From: Bradyrhizobium barranii subsp. barranii
GTDB taxonomy: Bacteria > Pseudomonadota > Alphaproteobacteria > Rhizobiales > Xanthobacteraceae
DNA: 64,000 nucleotides
NCBI RefSeq assembly: GCF_017565645.3
Contig: NZ_CP086136.1
Location: 4,943,501 to 5,007,500 of the forward strand
Direction of reading: 5' to 3'
A program made the position numbers and the translations under genes. Positions 34,773 through 43,205 of this stretch are shown one piece after another. Each line of letters opens with the position of its first letter. Positions within the stretch are counted from its first letter, which is position 1. Under the pieces are notes generated by a model. That model had not been told where the DNA came from. It searched no databases and saw only the letters and a program-made list of their open reading frames with translations.

Positions 34773-35807
34773 ATGACCAAGTATAAGCTCGAGTACATTT
34801 GGCTCGACGGATATACGCCGACTCCGAACTTGCGCGGCAAAACTCAGATCAAGGAATTCGCGTCGTTCCCGACGCTCGAGCAGCTTCCGCTCTGGGGCTT
34901 CGATGGCTCCTCCACGCAACAGGCCGAAGGCCACAGCTCCGATTGCGTGCTGAAGCCGGTCGCCGTGTTCCCGGACGCCGCGCGCACCAACGGCGTGCTC
35001 GTGATGTGCGAAGTCATGATGCCCGATGGCAAGACCCCGCACGCGTCCAACAAGCGCGCCACCATCCTCGATGACGCCAGCGCATGGTTCGGCTTCGAGC
35101 AAGAATACTTCTTCTACAAGGACGGCCGTCCGCTCGGCTTCCCGGCCTCCGGCTATCCGGCGCCGCAGGGCCCGTACTACACCGGCGTCGGCTTCTCCAA
35201 CGTCGGCGACGTCGCCCGCAAGATCGTCGAAGAGCATCTCGACCTCTGCCTGGCTGCCGGCATCAACCATGAAGGCATCAACGCGGAAGTCGCGAAGGGC
35301 CAGTGGGAATTCCAGATCTTCGGCAAGGGCTCCAAGAAGGCCGCTGACGAAATGTGGATGGCCCGCTACCTGATGCTGCGCCTGACCGAGAAGTACGGCA
35401 TCGACATCGAGTTCCACTGCAAGCCGCTCGGCGACACCGACTGGAACGGCTCCGGCATGCACGCCAACTTCTCCACCGAGTACATGCGTACGGTCGGCGG
35501 CAAGGAGTACTTCGAGGCGCTGATGGCGGCCTTCGACAAGAACCTGATGGACCACATCGCCGTCTACGGCCCGGACAACGACAAGCGTCTGACCGGCAAG
35601 CACGAGACCGCGCCGTGGAACAAGTTCAGCTACGGCGTTGCCGATCGCGGCGCCTCGATCCGCGTTCCGCACTCCTTCGTCAACAACGGCTACAAGGGCT
35701 ATCTGGAAGACCGCCGTCCGAACTCGCAGGGCGACCCATACCAGATCGCTTCGCAGATCCTGAAGACGATCGCGTCCGTGCCCGCCGACAAGAAGGCCGC
35801 GGCCTAA
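34773..35807 (+). CDS. glnII: glutamine synthetase II (eukaryotic type)
   Basis: The 344-residue product is the short GSII form, not the roughly 470-residue GSI. It opens YKLEYIWLDGYTPTPNLRGKTQI, then WGFDGSSTQQAEGHSSDCVLKPV (the beta-grasp signature) and FGFEQEYFFYKDGRPLGFP with the metal-binding Glu. QWEFQIF, MHANFSTEYMR and NDKRLTGKHETAPWNKFSYGVADRGASIRVP complete the ATP and substrate sites. It condenses glutamate with ammonia using ATP. GSII lacks the adenylylation control of GSI, so regulation is mostly transcriptional, consistent with the sigma-54 promoter ahead of it. A near-perfect terminator follows. Confidence 0.97.
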   Translation: MTKYKLEYIWLDGYTPTPNLRGKTQIKEFASFPTLEQLPLWGFDGSSTQQAEGHSSDCVLKPVAVFPDAARTNGVLVMCEVMMPDGKTPHASNKRATILDDASAWFGFEQEYFFYKDGRPLGFPASGYPAPQGPYYTGVGFSNVGDVARKIVEEHLDLCLAAGINHEGINAEVAKGQWEFQIFGKGSKKAADEMWMARYLMLRLTEKYGIDIEFHCKPLGDTDWNGSGMHANFSTEYMRTVGGKEYFEALMAAFDKNLMDHIAVYGPDNDKRLTGKHETAPWNKFSYGVADRGASIRVPHSFVNNGYKGYLEDRRPNSQGDPYQIASQILKTIASVPADKKAAA

Positions 35808-35852
35808 GATCCTCCCGGCCCGGGCCGGGGGGGCTGGCCCGGGTTGGTCTTC

Positions 35853-35888
35853 AATCCGCCGGAGCCGAAAAGGCTCCGGCGGATTTTT
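35853..35888 (+). terminator. intrinsic terminator of glnII
   Basis: A perfect 14-bp stem AATCCGCCGGAGCC / GGCTCCGGCGGATT with a GAAAA loop ends in five T, 46 bases after the glnII stop. A CCCGG-rich partial palindrome (35817-35843) precedes it. Confidence 0.9.
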
Positions 35889-36005
35889 GCATTCCGATGA
35901 CAGCCGTTGTTGTGGGTCTGCCGGCCATGCCGGCTTGAAGTCTGTTCATCGCCGGCGAAACCGGGATAGAATGCCCCGGGATGCGCGGGGCCGGGGACAC
36001 GGCTG

Positions 36006-36707
36006 GTGTTTGAAGGCTTCTACAAGGTGCGATTTCAGCTCGGCGACGCGGTCGGCCGGAGCGTGATGCATGTCGGCAATGGCAAGATGCTCGGCGGCAA
36101 TTCGGCCTTCGCTCATATCGGCAGCTATGAGAGGACCGAAGCCGGCGTCGACATCGTCATCAAGACGGTTCGCCACAACCCCGACCCGAACTACCGCGCC
36201 ATGGCCGGCACCGACGATGCGACCTTGCTTGCGAAAGGCTGGGCGGACGGCGATCTCTATCGTTTCAAGGGCGAGCTGAAAGAGCTGCCCGGCGTGCCGT
36301 TCCAGTCGGTGATGACGCCGATCACCGAAGACGAGGTGCCGATCGCGGGCGGTGTCGGCGAGGCCGGCATCGCCGATGGTCTCTACTCGATCCACCTTCG
36401 CATGCTCGACGGCGTCGATGGCGGGCTCACCGGCGTGATGCTGCTCAATCAGGGCCGCATCCTCGGCGGCGATGCCTCGTTCTACTATCTCGGCAGCTAC
36501 ACCGCGGCCAACGGGCGCTGGAAGGGCCAGATCCTCAATCAGGAGCACACGCCGGCCAAGGACGATCCGATCTTCGGCGGCCATGAGGTCGGTATCGGTT
36601 TCTCCGGCACCTATGATGCGGAGCAGGCGGTGCTGGAGGCAACGGCGCTGGCCGGCAAGCGCAGCCTGCGCATGACCGCCGCGCTCAAGCTGATGCACCG
36701 CGCCTGA
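36006..36707 (+). CDS. GrlR-like protein with two tandem domains
   Basis: A GTG start at 36006 gives 233 residues. The N-terminal half (FEGFYKVRFQLGDAVGRSVM ... GKMLGGNSAFAHIGSY) and the C-terminal half (DGLYSIHLRMLDGVDGGLTGVML ... GRILGGDASFYYLGSY) are recognisable duplicates. The second matches the single-domain protein at 30908 closely (GRWKGQILNQEHTPAKDDPIFGG, IGFSGTY, ALAGKRSLR). The fold is that of GrlR, a small beta-barrel that in E. coli binds the GrlA regulator. A partner is not visible here. The next gene begins 18 bases downstream, so this is probably the first gene of a three-gene transcript with the ModA-like and Sel1-repeat genes. Confidence 0.77.
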   Translation: MFEGFYKVRFQLGDAVGRSVMHVGNGKMLGGNSAFAHIGSYERTEAGVDIVIKTVRHNPDPNYRAMAGTDDATLLAKGWADGDLYRFKGELKELPGVPFQSVMTPITEDEVPIAGGVGEAGIADGLYSIHLRMLDGVDGGLTGVMLLNQGRILGGDASFYYLGSYTAANGRWKGQILNQEHTPAKDDPIFGGHEVGIGFSGTYDAEQAVLEATALAGKRSLRMTAALKLMHRA

Positions 36708-36725
36708 TCGCGACTGGAATAGCCC

Positions 36726-37409
36726 ATGGAAAAAATTCGCATGCTCTCGACGCTCGGCCTGATGGGCGCGATGCGCAGCCTGTCCTCCGCCTTCGAGGCC
36801 GCTCACGGCATCCATGTCGATGCCGACTTCGCGCCAACCCTGGCACTGCTGAAACGGCTGCGCGACGGCGAGGCCGCCGATCTCGTCATCCTGACCCGCG
36901 AGGGGCTCGACGAGATGATCGGCGAGGGCCGCGTGGCCGCAGACAGCGCAGCCGATCTGGCGCGCTCCTTCGTCGGCATTGCCGTGCGGGCAGGGCAGGC
37001 GCATCCCGATATCGGCGGCGAAGCCGCGCTCCGCAAGTCGCTGCTCGCGGCGCGATCCGTCGCCTATTCGCGGCTGGGCGCGAGCGGTGTCTATTTCGCC
37101 CAATTGATCCAGCGATGGGGCATCGCAGCCGAGATCAACGCCAAGGCCACCATCGTCGAGCAGGGCTTTACGGCGGAGCGGCTCGTCAGCGGCGAGGCTG
37201 ACCTCGCCGTGCAGCAGATCAGTGAACTGAAGCAGGTCGAGGGCATCGAGGTCGCCGGCCCGATCCCGCACGATTTGCAGACACCGGCCGTGTTTTCCGC
37301 GGGCCGCATGGCCAACGCCAGACATGCCGAAGCGGCCGATCGGCTGCTGCGCTATCTGGCATCGCCGGAGGTCGTCCCGGTGCTGCGCCAATCGGGACTC
37401 GAGCCTTGA
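36726..37409 (+). CDS. ModA-like substrate-binding domain protein without signal peptide
   Basis: The 227-residue protein has the type II periplasmic-binding fold of molybdate-binding proteins: STLGLMGAMRSLSSAFEAAHGIHVDADFAPTLALLKRLRDGEAADLVILTREGLDEMIGEGRV, then SRLGASGVYFAQLIQRWGI and VSGEADLAVQQISELKQVEGIEVAGPIPHDLQ. There is no cleavable signal peptide, so it should stay in the cytoplasm unless an export signal was lost. No ABC permease or ATPase gene follows. It may be a sensor rather than a transporter component. It sits 18 bases after a GrlR-like gene and 32 before a Sel1 protein. Confidence 0.78.
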   Translation: MEKIRMLSTLGLMGAMRSLSSAFEAAHGIHVDADFAPTLALLKRLRDGEAADLVILTREGLDEMIGEGRVAADSAADLARSFVGIAVRAGQAHPDIGGEAALRKSLLAARSVAYSRLGASGVYFAQLIQRWGIAAEINAKATIVEQGFTAERLVSGEADLAVQQISELKQVEGIEVAGPIPHDLQTPAVFSAGRMANARHAEAADRLLRYLASPEVVPVLRQSGLEP

Positions 37410-37441
37410 ATTTGCCGGAGCAGAGACGCAACGTGGCGCCC

Positions 37442-38263
37442 ATGCGGACTTGTCTCCTTGCCATCCTCCTGACGCTTGCAGCGCCGTTATCGGTGCATGC
37501 GCAATCGGCCGATCTCGTCCTGTGCGACCGGCTGGCCGCCGATCCCAGCGATCCCGACAAGCCGGCCGATGTGAAGGGCGTGACGGAGCTTGCTGCATCC
37601 GACATTGCGACCGCCGTCAAATTCTGCAAGCAGGCCGCGTCGTCCTCCCGGCGCGCGATGTTCGCGCTCGGCCGCGCCTATGCCGCCAACCGGCAGACGG
37701 CGGAGGCGATCGCCGCCTGGCGCAAGGCGGCCGACAAGGGATCGAGCGCGGCGATGGTCGAACTCGGCGTCGCCTACGGCACCGGCTCCGGTGTTGCGAA
37801 AGACGAAGCACAAGCGCGAAAGCTGTTCGAGAAGGCTGCGCAGGCCGGCAATCCTCGCGGTGTCAGCAATCTTGCTGCGCTCGGCGGCGCCGGCGGTGCT
37901 GCGCCGGCCGATCCCGCACAGGCGCGCGCGCTGCTCGGCAGGGCGGCCGAGACCAACGCGGAGGCGCAGTACCAGCTTGGCCTGATGCTCTCCAACGGCA
38001 ACGGCGGCGAGAAGGACGACGTCGCGGCGCGCGCGATGTTCGAGAAGGCGGCGGCGCAAAACCATCCCGGCGCGCTGGAGCGGATGGGCGCCTTCGCGCA
38101 GGAAGGCCGTGGCGGCGCCAAGGACAAGGACGCCGCCAAGGCCTATTACGAGCGCGCTGCTGCGCTCGGCGACGAGGACGCCAAGAAGGCGCTGGAGCGG
38201 CTGCGCTGCCCCTATGCGATCAAGGACAAGCAGGGCAAGCTCGTCACCACGCTGTGCTTCTAG
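37442..38263 (+). CDS. exported Sel1-repeat (TPR-like) protein
   Basis: The ATG at 37442 places a signal peptide (MRTCLLAILLTLAAPLSVHA) first and gives 273 residues. Sel1-like repeats of about 36 residues follow: RRAMFALGRAYAANRQTAEAIAAWRKAADKGSSAAMVELGVAYGTGSGVAKDEAQARKLFEKAAQAGNPRGVSNLAAL, then AQYQLGLMLSNGNGGEKDDVAARAMFEKAAAQNHPGALERMG and AKAYYERAAALGDEDAKKALERL. Such proteins are periplasmic scaffolds or chaperone-like adaptors. The last residues (RCPYAIKDKQGKLVTTLCF) have a Cys pair. It is one base from the convergent gene downstream. Confidence 0.83.
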   Translation: MRTCLLAILLTLAAPLSVHAQSADLVLCDRLAADPSDPDKPADVKGVTELAASDIATAVKFCKQAASSSRRAMFALGRAYAANRQTAEAIAAWRKAADKGSSAAMVELGVAYGTGSGVAKDEAQARKLFEKAAQAGNPRGVSNLAALGGAGGAAPADPAQARALLGRAAETNAEAQYQLGLMLSNGNGGEKDDVAARAMFEKAAAQNHPGALERMGAFAQEGRGGAKDKDAAKAYYERAAALGDEDAKKALERLRCPYAIKDKQGKLVTTLCF

Positions 38264-38264
38264 C

Positions 38265-38723
38265 TCACTTGTAGTAGTAGGCGACGTTGTTGCGGGCGTC
38301 GCGATAAGTCGTCTCGAGAAAGTCCGGATATTGAGCGGCCGCGCGCGCGACGGCGCGCACGACGCACTCCCAGAAATCGCCTATCCAGTTGAAGTGCTCG
38401 AAGGTGGCATCTTCGAACTTCACGGCGGTGATGATGGCCTGCCGGATTGCTGCGTCATCGGCGCGCGGATGGGCGCGTTTCACATAACCGAACATCGGCC
38501 CTTCATGGGCGTGGTCGCGGTCGTAGCGGTATTTCGCGCGGAACTGCTCCGGCGTGAGCGTGCGATAGACGCGGACCTCCTCGTCGGTCGGGCGTCCGTC
38601 GAGTGTGTTGAACCGGTAGCGCCGGCACCAGAGCTCGAAGGCCGCATCGAGCAGCGGCTGCTTTGCAGCGCTGGCGATGATCGCTGCGATCTGCGCTTCG
38701 GCTGAAGGCTCTGTCTGGTTCAT
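38265..38723 (-). CDS. conserved hypothetical protein
   Basis: From the ATG at 38723 the product is 152 residues; a GTG seven codons upstream is also possible. It is soluble and helical with notable aromatic stretches: LLDAAFELWCRRYRFNTLDGRPTDEEVRVYRTLTPEQFRAKYRYDRDHAHEG, then DATFEHFNWIGDFWECVVRAVARAAAQYPDFLETTYRDARNNVAYYYK. I do not recognise the family. It is convergent with the Sel1-repeat gene with a one-base gap. Codon third positions are GC-rich as in neighbours, supporting a real gene. Confidence 0.7.
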   Translation of the reverse strand: MNQTEPSAEAQIAAIIASAAKQPLLDAAFELWCRRYRFNTLDGRPTDEEVRVYRTLTPEQFRAKYRYDRDHAHEGPMFGYVKRAHPRADDAAIRQAIITAVKFEDATFEHFNWIGDFWECVVRAVARAAAQYPDFLETTYRDARNNVAYYYK

Positions 38724-39387
38724 GCCGCTTTGTCGTGCGCTCACTCCGGCGGGTTCGAAGGGGCCTCAAGGATGAACCAGCTCCGGCACGGGCCGTTGAA
38801 TCACAACATGAGGAGGGCCGCCCGGGATCGCACGAAACAAAAAAGTCAAAAACAACCCCATGCACAGTAGCCAAGTCGTCGAAATCACTAAGTTCGTATT
38901 TTACGAAAATCAATTGACCCGTCGGGCAAAACAGGGGCATGATGGCATCATGCGGCGAGTGGGCTCCGCTCCCGGCCCTGCGCTGAAAAGCCGGATGACC
39001 TCGGTGCGTCTGAGTTCGTAGCGCATGATTCGAGGCTCCAGTTTCGGGGCTTGAATCATGTCCGCGGTGATACCATCAAGCCGCATTGGCCCTGCGAGGC
39101 GCCGCTAACTGGTTCGACCTGGTCGCGAATGACCCGCAACGGACCTCGCCTCTTAAGCCAACTGGTGACGTTCATATCCTGTCCGCGTTCCTCCTGTGAT
39201 ATTAATGACGCAATCGGCCAGATACGGCGCGCACTTTGTCGGAAGACCGATATTAGTCGGACACCGCGATGTTCCCCCGCTAAACCTGATACCGCAGAGC
39301 CCCGCTTAACGGGTCCATGCGCGACGGGCGCCGCAACGGCGCAACGGAATTTCAAACGTCGCTCTCTGGGCTGCGGGGAGATTTGGG
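38724..39387. other. gene-poor stretch with a repeat-like word and a possible IS5 remnant
   Basis: No complete gene is supported in these 664 bases. At 38890-38945 a word TTGACCCGTCGGGCAAAACA is followed by the palindrome-like GATGGCATCATG, resembling interspersed rhizobial repeats. On the minus strand an ATG at 39026 reads MRYELRRTEVIRLF, with MRYEL being the start of many rhizobial IS5-family transposases, but the frame does not continue as one. The last 60 bases carry the GGGGAG ribosome site of the autotransporter. Confidence 0.35.
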
Positions 39388-42300
39388 TTGTCTTATTTTG
39401 TAGCGTCTGAAGGCGCGCTGGAAGCCGGCGCGGCCGTTGTTGCGCGCAAGCGATCGATTAGCCGCTTTGCGGCGCTGACCTTGGCCGCGTTGTCCCGCCG
39501 CCTGCTGGGCACCAGCTCCATGGTGGCGCTCGGACTGGTCCTGGCGACATCGACGCCATCGCGCGCCACCGACTGGACCGGCGGAACCTCAACCGACTGG
39601 TTCACCGCCACCAACTGGTCGGCCGGCGTTCCAACCAGCGCGGGCACCGCGAAGATCGACACCGTCGCGCCCAATGCCACAGTGGTCGGAGCGACCGGCG
39701 CGCAAGCGAACACTGTCATTGTTGGCTATTCAGACACCGGCACGCTGACGATCCAGAACGGCGGCACGGTGAGCAGCGGTCTCGGCTATCTCGGCCTCTT
39801 TGCCGGCTCGACCGGCACCGCGACGGTTGATGGCGCCGGCTCGGCCTGGACCAATTCCGGCTTGTTCATTGTCGGCCAAGCCGGCACCGGCACGCTGACG
39901 ATCCAGAACGGCGGCGCAGTGAGCAGCGCCACCGGCTATCTCGGCGCCTTTGCCGGCTCGACCGGCACCGCGACGGTTGATGGCGCCGGCTCGGCCTGGA
40001 CCAGTTCCAGCCTCATTGTCGGCTTTGACGACACCGGCACGCTGACGATCCAGAACGGCGGCGCGGTGAGCAACGTCACCGGCCATCTCGGCGTCAATGG
40101 CGGCTCGACCGGCACCGTAACGGTGGATGGCGCCGGCTCGTCCTGGACCAATTCCGGCGACCTCGTTGTTGGCAGTTTCGGCACCGGCACGCTGACGATC
40201 CGGAACGGCGGCGCGGGGAGCAACGTCATCGGCATCCTTGGCGCCAATGCCGGTTCGACCGGCACCATGACGGTCGATGGCGCCGGCTCGTCCTGGAGTT
40301 CCAGCGGGCTCTATGTCGGCAATTCTGGCGCCGGCACGCTGACGATCCGGAACGGCGGCACGATGAGCAACGCCGGGTTCGGCTATCTCGGCTTCAATGC
40401 CGGCTCGACGGGCACCGCGACGGTTGACGGCGCCGGCTCGACCTGGACCAATTCCGGCGACCTCAAAGTTGGCAATTCCGGCACCGGCACGCTGACGATC
40501 CAGAACGGCGGCGCGGTGAGCAACGCCGTCGGCTTTCTCGGCTCCCTTGCCGGCTCGACCGGCACCGCGACGGTTGATGGTGCCGGCTCGGCCTGGACCA
40601 ATTCCGGCAACCTCGTTGTCGGCAATTCCGGCGCCGGCACGCTGACGATCCGGAACGGCGGCACGGTGAGCAACGTCATCGGCGATCTCGGCAACAATGC
40701 CGGCTCGACCGGTACCGTAACGGTGGACGGAGCCGGCTCGTCCTGGAGTTCCGGCGCGCTCTATGTCGGCGATTCCGGCGCCGGCACGCTGACGATCCGG
40801 AACGGCGGCGCGGTGAGCAACGCCACCATCGGCCATCTCGGCTTCAATGCCGGCTCGACCGGCACCGTGACGGTTGATGGCGCCGGGTCGTCGTGGACCA
40901 ATTCCGGCCTCGTTGTCGGCTTTCGCGGCACCGGCACGCTGACGATCCAGAACGGCGGCGCGGTGAGCAACGTCGGCAACGGCTTCCTCGGCTACAATGG
41001 CGGCTCGACCGGCACCGCGACGGTTGATGGCGCCGGCTCGACCTGGACCAATTCCTTCAACCTCTTTGTCGGCTATTTAGGCACCGGCATGCTGACGATC
41101 GCCAATGGCGGCACCGTCTCGACGGCTTCCGGCATGCAGATCGCCGCTTTTGCCGGCTCGACCGGCACGCTCAATATCGGCGCCGCCTCCGGCCAGGCCG
41201 CGACCGCGCCGGGCACGCTGACCACGCCCTCGGTCGCGTTCGGGGCAGGCACCGGCAGCATCGTCTTCAACCACACCGCCTCGAACTACAACTTCGCCCC
41301 GGTCATTTCCGGCGCGGGGTCGGTGACGGTGGAGAACGGCACCACCATCCTGACCGCGACCAACACCTATAGCGGGGCGACCACGGTCAATGGCGGCACG
41401 CTGGCGGTCAACGGCTCCATCGCCAATTCGGCGGTGACGGTCAATGCCGGTGGCACGCTCGGCGGCAACGGCACCGTCGGCAATACCACCATCAACGGCG
41501 GCGGCGTGCTCGCGCCCGGCAATTCGATCGGCACGCTGACGGTCGGCGGCAATCTGGCGTTCAGCACCGGCGGCCTCTACCGCGTCGAGGTCTCGGCATC
41601 GGCCGACCGCACCAATGTCACAGGCGCCGCAACGCTCACTGGCGCCACCGTGCAAACGGTCTTCCAGCCGGGCAGCTATGTCAGCAAGAACTACACCATC
41701 CTGTCGGCGGCCGGCGGCCTCGGCGGCACCAGTTTCGGTGGCGTGAGCGGGCTGCCGAATTTTAATGCCGGCCTGAGCTACACGCTGTCCGATGTGTTGC
41801 TGAACCTCACGGCCTCGCTCGGCGCCGGCACCTCGCTGCCGGGCAATCCGCAGACCGTCGCATCCACGCTCAACAACTTCTTCAACAATGGCGGCGCGCT
41901 GCCGCCGGGCTTTGTCGCGCTGTTTGGTCTCACCGGCAGCAATCTTTCAGCCGCGCTGTCGCAAACCTCCGGCGAGACCGCGACCGGCTCGCAGCAGACG
42001 ACCTTCAACGCGATGAACCAGTTTATGGGATTGCTGACCGATCCCTTCATCGACGGTCGCGGCGATGGCGTTTCAGCGGGATCATCGGCGGGCGCATCGG
42101 CCTATGCCTCGCCGGACAGGTCGCGCTCCGGTGCGGCGCGGGACGCCAATGCGATGTTCACCAAGGCGCCCGTCATGGCCGATCCGTTCGCGCAGCGCTG
42201 GAGCGTGTGGGCGGCAGGCTATGGCGGCTCGCAGACCACGGACGGCAACACGACACTCGGCTCCAACAACACGACCAGCCGCATCGCAGGCATCGCGGTC

Positions 42301-43041
42301 GGCGCCGATTACCGTATCTCGCCGAATACGCTGGCAGGCTTTGCGCTGGCGGGCGGTGGTACGACCTTCAGCACCGTCAATGGCGGCTCTGGCCGATCCG
42401 ATATGTTCCAGGCCGGCGCCTTCGTCCGGCACAATGCGGGTGCGGCATATCTCTCCGGCGCGCTGGCCTATGGCTGGCAGGACATCACCACCAACCGCAC
42501 CGTGACGGTGGCCGGCATCGACCAGTTGCGCGCGCAGTTCAACGCCAATGCGTGGTCCGGCCGCGCCGAGGGCGGCTATCGTTTTGTCAGCCCGTGGATG
42601 GGCGGCATCGGCATCACGCCTTATGCCGCAGGACAGTTCACCACCTTCGACCTGCCTGCCTATGCCGAGCAGGCGGTAACCGGCGTCAATACCTTTGCGC
42701 TCGCCTACGCCTCGAAGAGTGTCACTGATACGCGCAGCGAGCTCGGCCTTCGCAGCGACAAATCATATGCGATGGCGGACGGAATCTTCACGCTGCGAGG
42801 GCGCCTGGCATGGGCGCATGATTTCAACCCCGGCCGCAATATCGGTGCGACGTTCCAGACGCTGCCGGGGGCATCCTTTGTCGTTGGCGGCGCCGCGCAA
42901 GCCACCGACTCCGCGCTCGTCACCGCCTCTGCCGAAAAGAAATGGCTGAACGGCTGGTCCGCCGCCGCCACCTTCGAAGGCGAGTTCTCCGACGTCACCA
43001 CCAGCTACGCCGGCAAGGGCGTGGTGCGGTATTCCTGGTAA
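39388..43041 (+). CDS. large autotransporter (type V secretion) with repetitive passenger
   Basis: A TTG start at 39388 after GGGGAG gives 1217 residues. The extended signal region runs to about residue 60 (SSMVALGLVLATSTPSRA). The passenger begins DWTGGTSTDWFTATNW and contains nine near-identical 50-residue repeats (about 118-566) plus a tenth degenerate one. An autochaperone-like stretch follows (TYSGATTVNGGTLAVNGSIANSAVTVNAGGTLGGNGTVGNTTINGGGVLAPGNSIGTL). The C-terminal 285 residues are the translocator barrel, from RWSVWAAGYGG to the terminal aromatic VVRYSW. Such proteins display beta-helical passengers on the surface for adhesion or biofilm formation. No protease motif is seen in the passenger. 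It is followed 164 bases later by a GrlR-like gene. Confidence 0.92.
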   Translation: MSYFVASEGALEAGAAVVARKRSISRFAALTLAALSRRLLGTSSMVALGLVLATSTPSRATDWTGGTSTDWFTATNWSAGVPTSAGTAKIDTVAPNATVVGATGAQANTVIVGYSDTGTLTIQNGGTVSSGLGYLGLFAGSTGTATVDGAGSAWTNSGLFIVGQAGTGTLTIQNGGAVSSATGYLGAFAGSTGTATVDGAGSAWTSSSLIVGFDDTGTLTIQNGGAVSNVTGHLGVNGGSTGTVTVDGAGSSWTNSGDLVVGSFGTGTLTIRNGGAGSNVIGILGANAGSTGTMTVDGAGSSWSSSGLYVGNSGAGTLTIRNGGTMSNAGFGYLGFNAGSTGTATVDGAGSTWTNSGDLKVGNSGTGTLTIQNGGAVSNAVGFLGSLAGSTGTATVDGAGSAWTNSGNLVVGNSGAGTLTIRNGGTVSNVIGDLGNNAGSTGTVTVDGAGSSWSSGALYVGDSGAGTLTIRNGGAVSNATIGHLGFNAGSTGTVTVDGAGSSWTNSGLVVGFRGTGTLTIQNGGAVSNVGNGFLGYNGGSTGTATVDGAGSTWTNSFNLFVGYLGTGMLTIANGGTVSTASGMQIAAFAGSTGTLNIGAASGQAATAPGTLTTPSVAFGAGTGSIVFNHTASNYNFAPVISGAGSVTVENGTTILTATNTYSGATTVNGGTLAVNGSIANSAVTVNAGGTLGGNGTVGNTTINGGGVLAPGNSIGTLTVGGNLAFSTGGLYRVEVSASADRTNVTGAATLTGATVQTVFQPGSYVSKNYTILSAAGGLGGTSFGGVSGLPNFNAGLSYTLSDVLLNLTASLGAGTSLPGNPQTVASTLNNFFNNGGALPPGFVALFGLTGSNLSAALSQTSGETATGSQQTTFNAMNQFMGLLTDPFIDGRGDGVSAGSSAGASAYASPDRSRSGAARDANAMFTKAPVMADPFAQRWSVWAAGYGGSQTTDGNTTLGSNNTTSRIAGIAVGADYRISPNTLAGFALAGGGTTFSTVNGGSGRSDMFQAGAFVRHNAGAAYLSGALAYGWQDITTNRTVTVAGIDQLRAQFNANAWSGRAEGGYRFVSPWMGGIGITPYAAGQFTTFDLPAYAEQAVTGVNTFALAYASKSVTDTRSELGLRSDKSYAMADGIFTLRGRLAWAHDFNPGRNIGATFQTLPGASFVVGGAAQATDSALVTASAEKKWLNGWSAAATFEGEFSDVTTSYAGKGVVRYSW
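39739..41085 (+). repeat. nine in-frame 150-bp tandem repeats in the autotransporter passenger
   Basis: The unit begins GGCACGCTGACGATCCAGAA and encodes GTLTIxNGGxxSN ... GSTGTxTVDGAGSxWTNSG followed by a variable VG.xGx end. Nine copies fill 1347 bases, mean 49.9 residues, with a divergent tenth at 41086. Differences concentrate at the same variable positions (SN-x-x-G-x-LG and the L-x-VG-x loop). Confidence 0.92.
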
Positions 43042-43205
43042 GTTGACGATTTCCGGTTTTGGCCCTTCGCATCATTTCGCTGTGCTGCGGAATTTGGTAG
43101 CTATCGGGGGCATAGCGGACTCTGGCAAGCCGACCGATCGGCTGATTTATGGGATCACGGCCTAGGTAGCCCGCGATTCTTTTCTGATTTTGTGGGCTTA
43201 TTGAA

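Noticed and set aside
34411..34776. Plus-strand frame across the glnII promoter
   Set aside because: It overlaps the -24/-12 promoter and the glnII start and has no recognisable pattern or ribosome site.
35946..37598. Minus-strand frame opposite the GrlR-like and ModA-like genes
   Set aside because: It is antisense to two recognisable proteins, with no domain pattern.
39730..40836. Long minus-strand open frame (about 368 codons) across the autotransporter repeats
   Set aside because: It is the antisense shadow of the 150-bp repeats; their composition avoids stops on the other strand. It has no ribosome site and its sequence is just the repeat read backwards.
39739..41085. CRISPR-like array
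   Set aside because: Units are 150 bases, in frame and translated without spacers, and belong to the autotransporter passenger.
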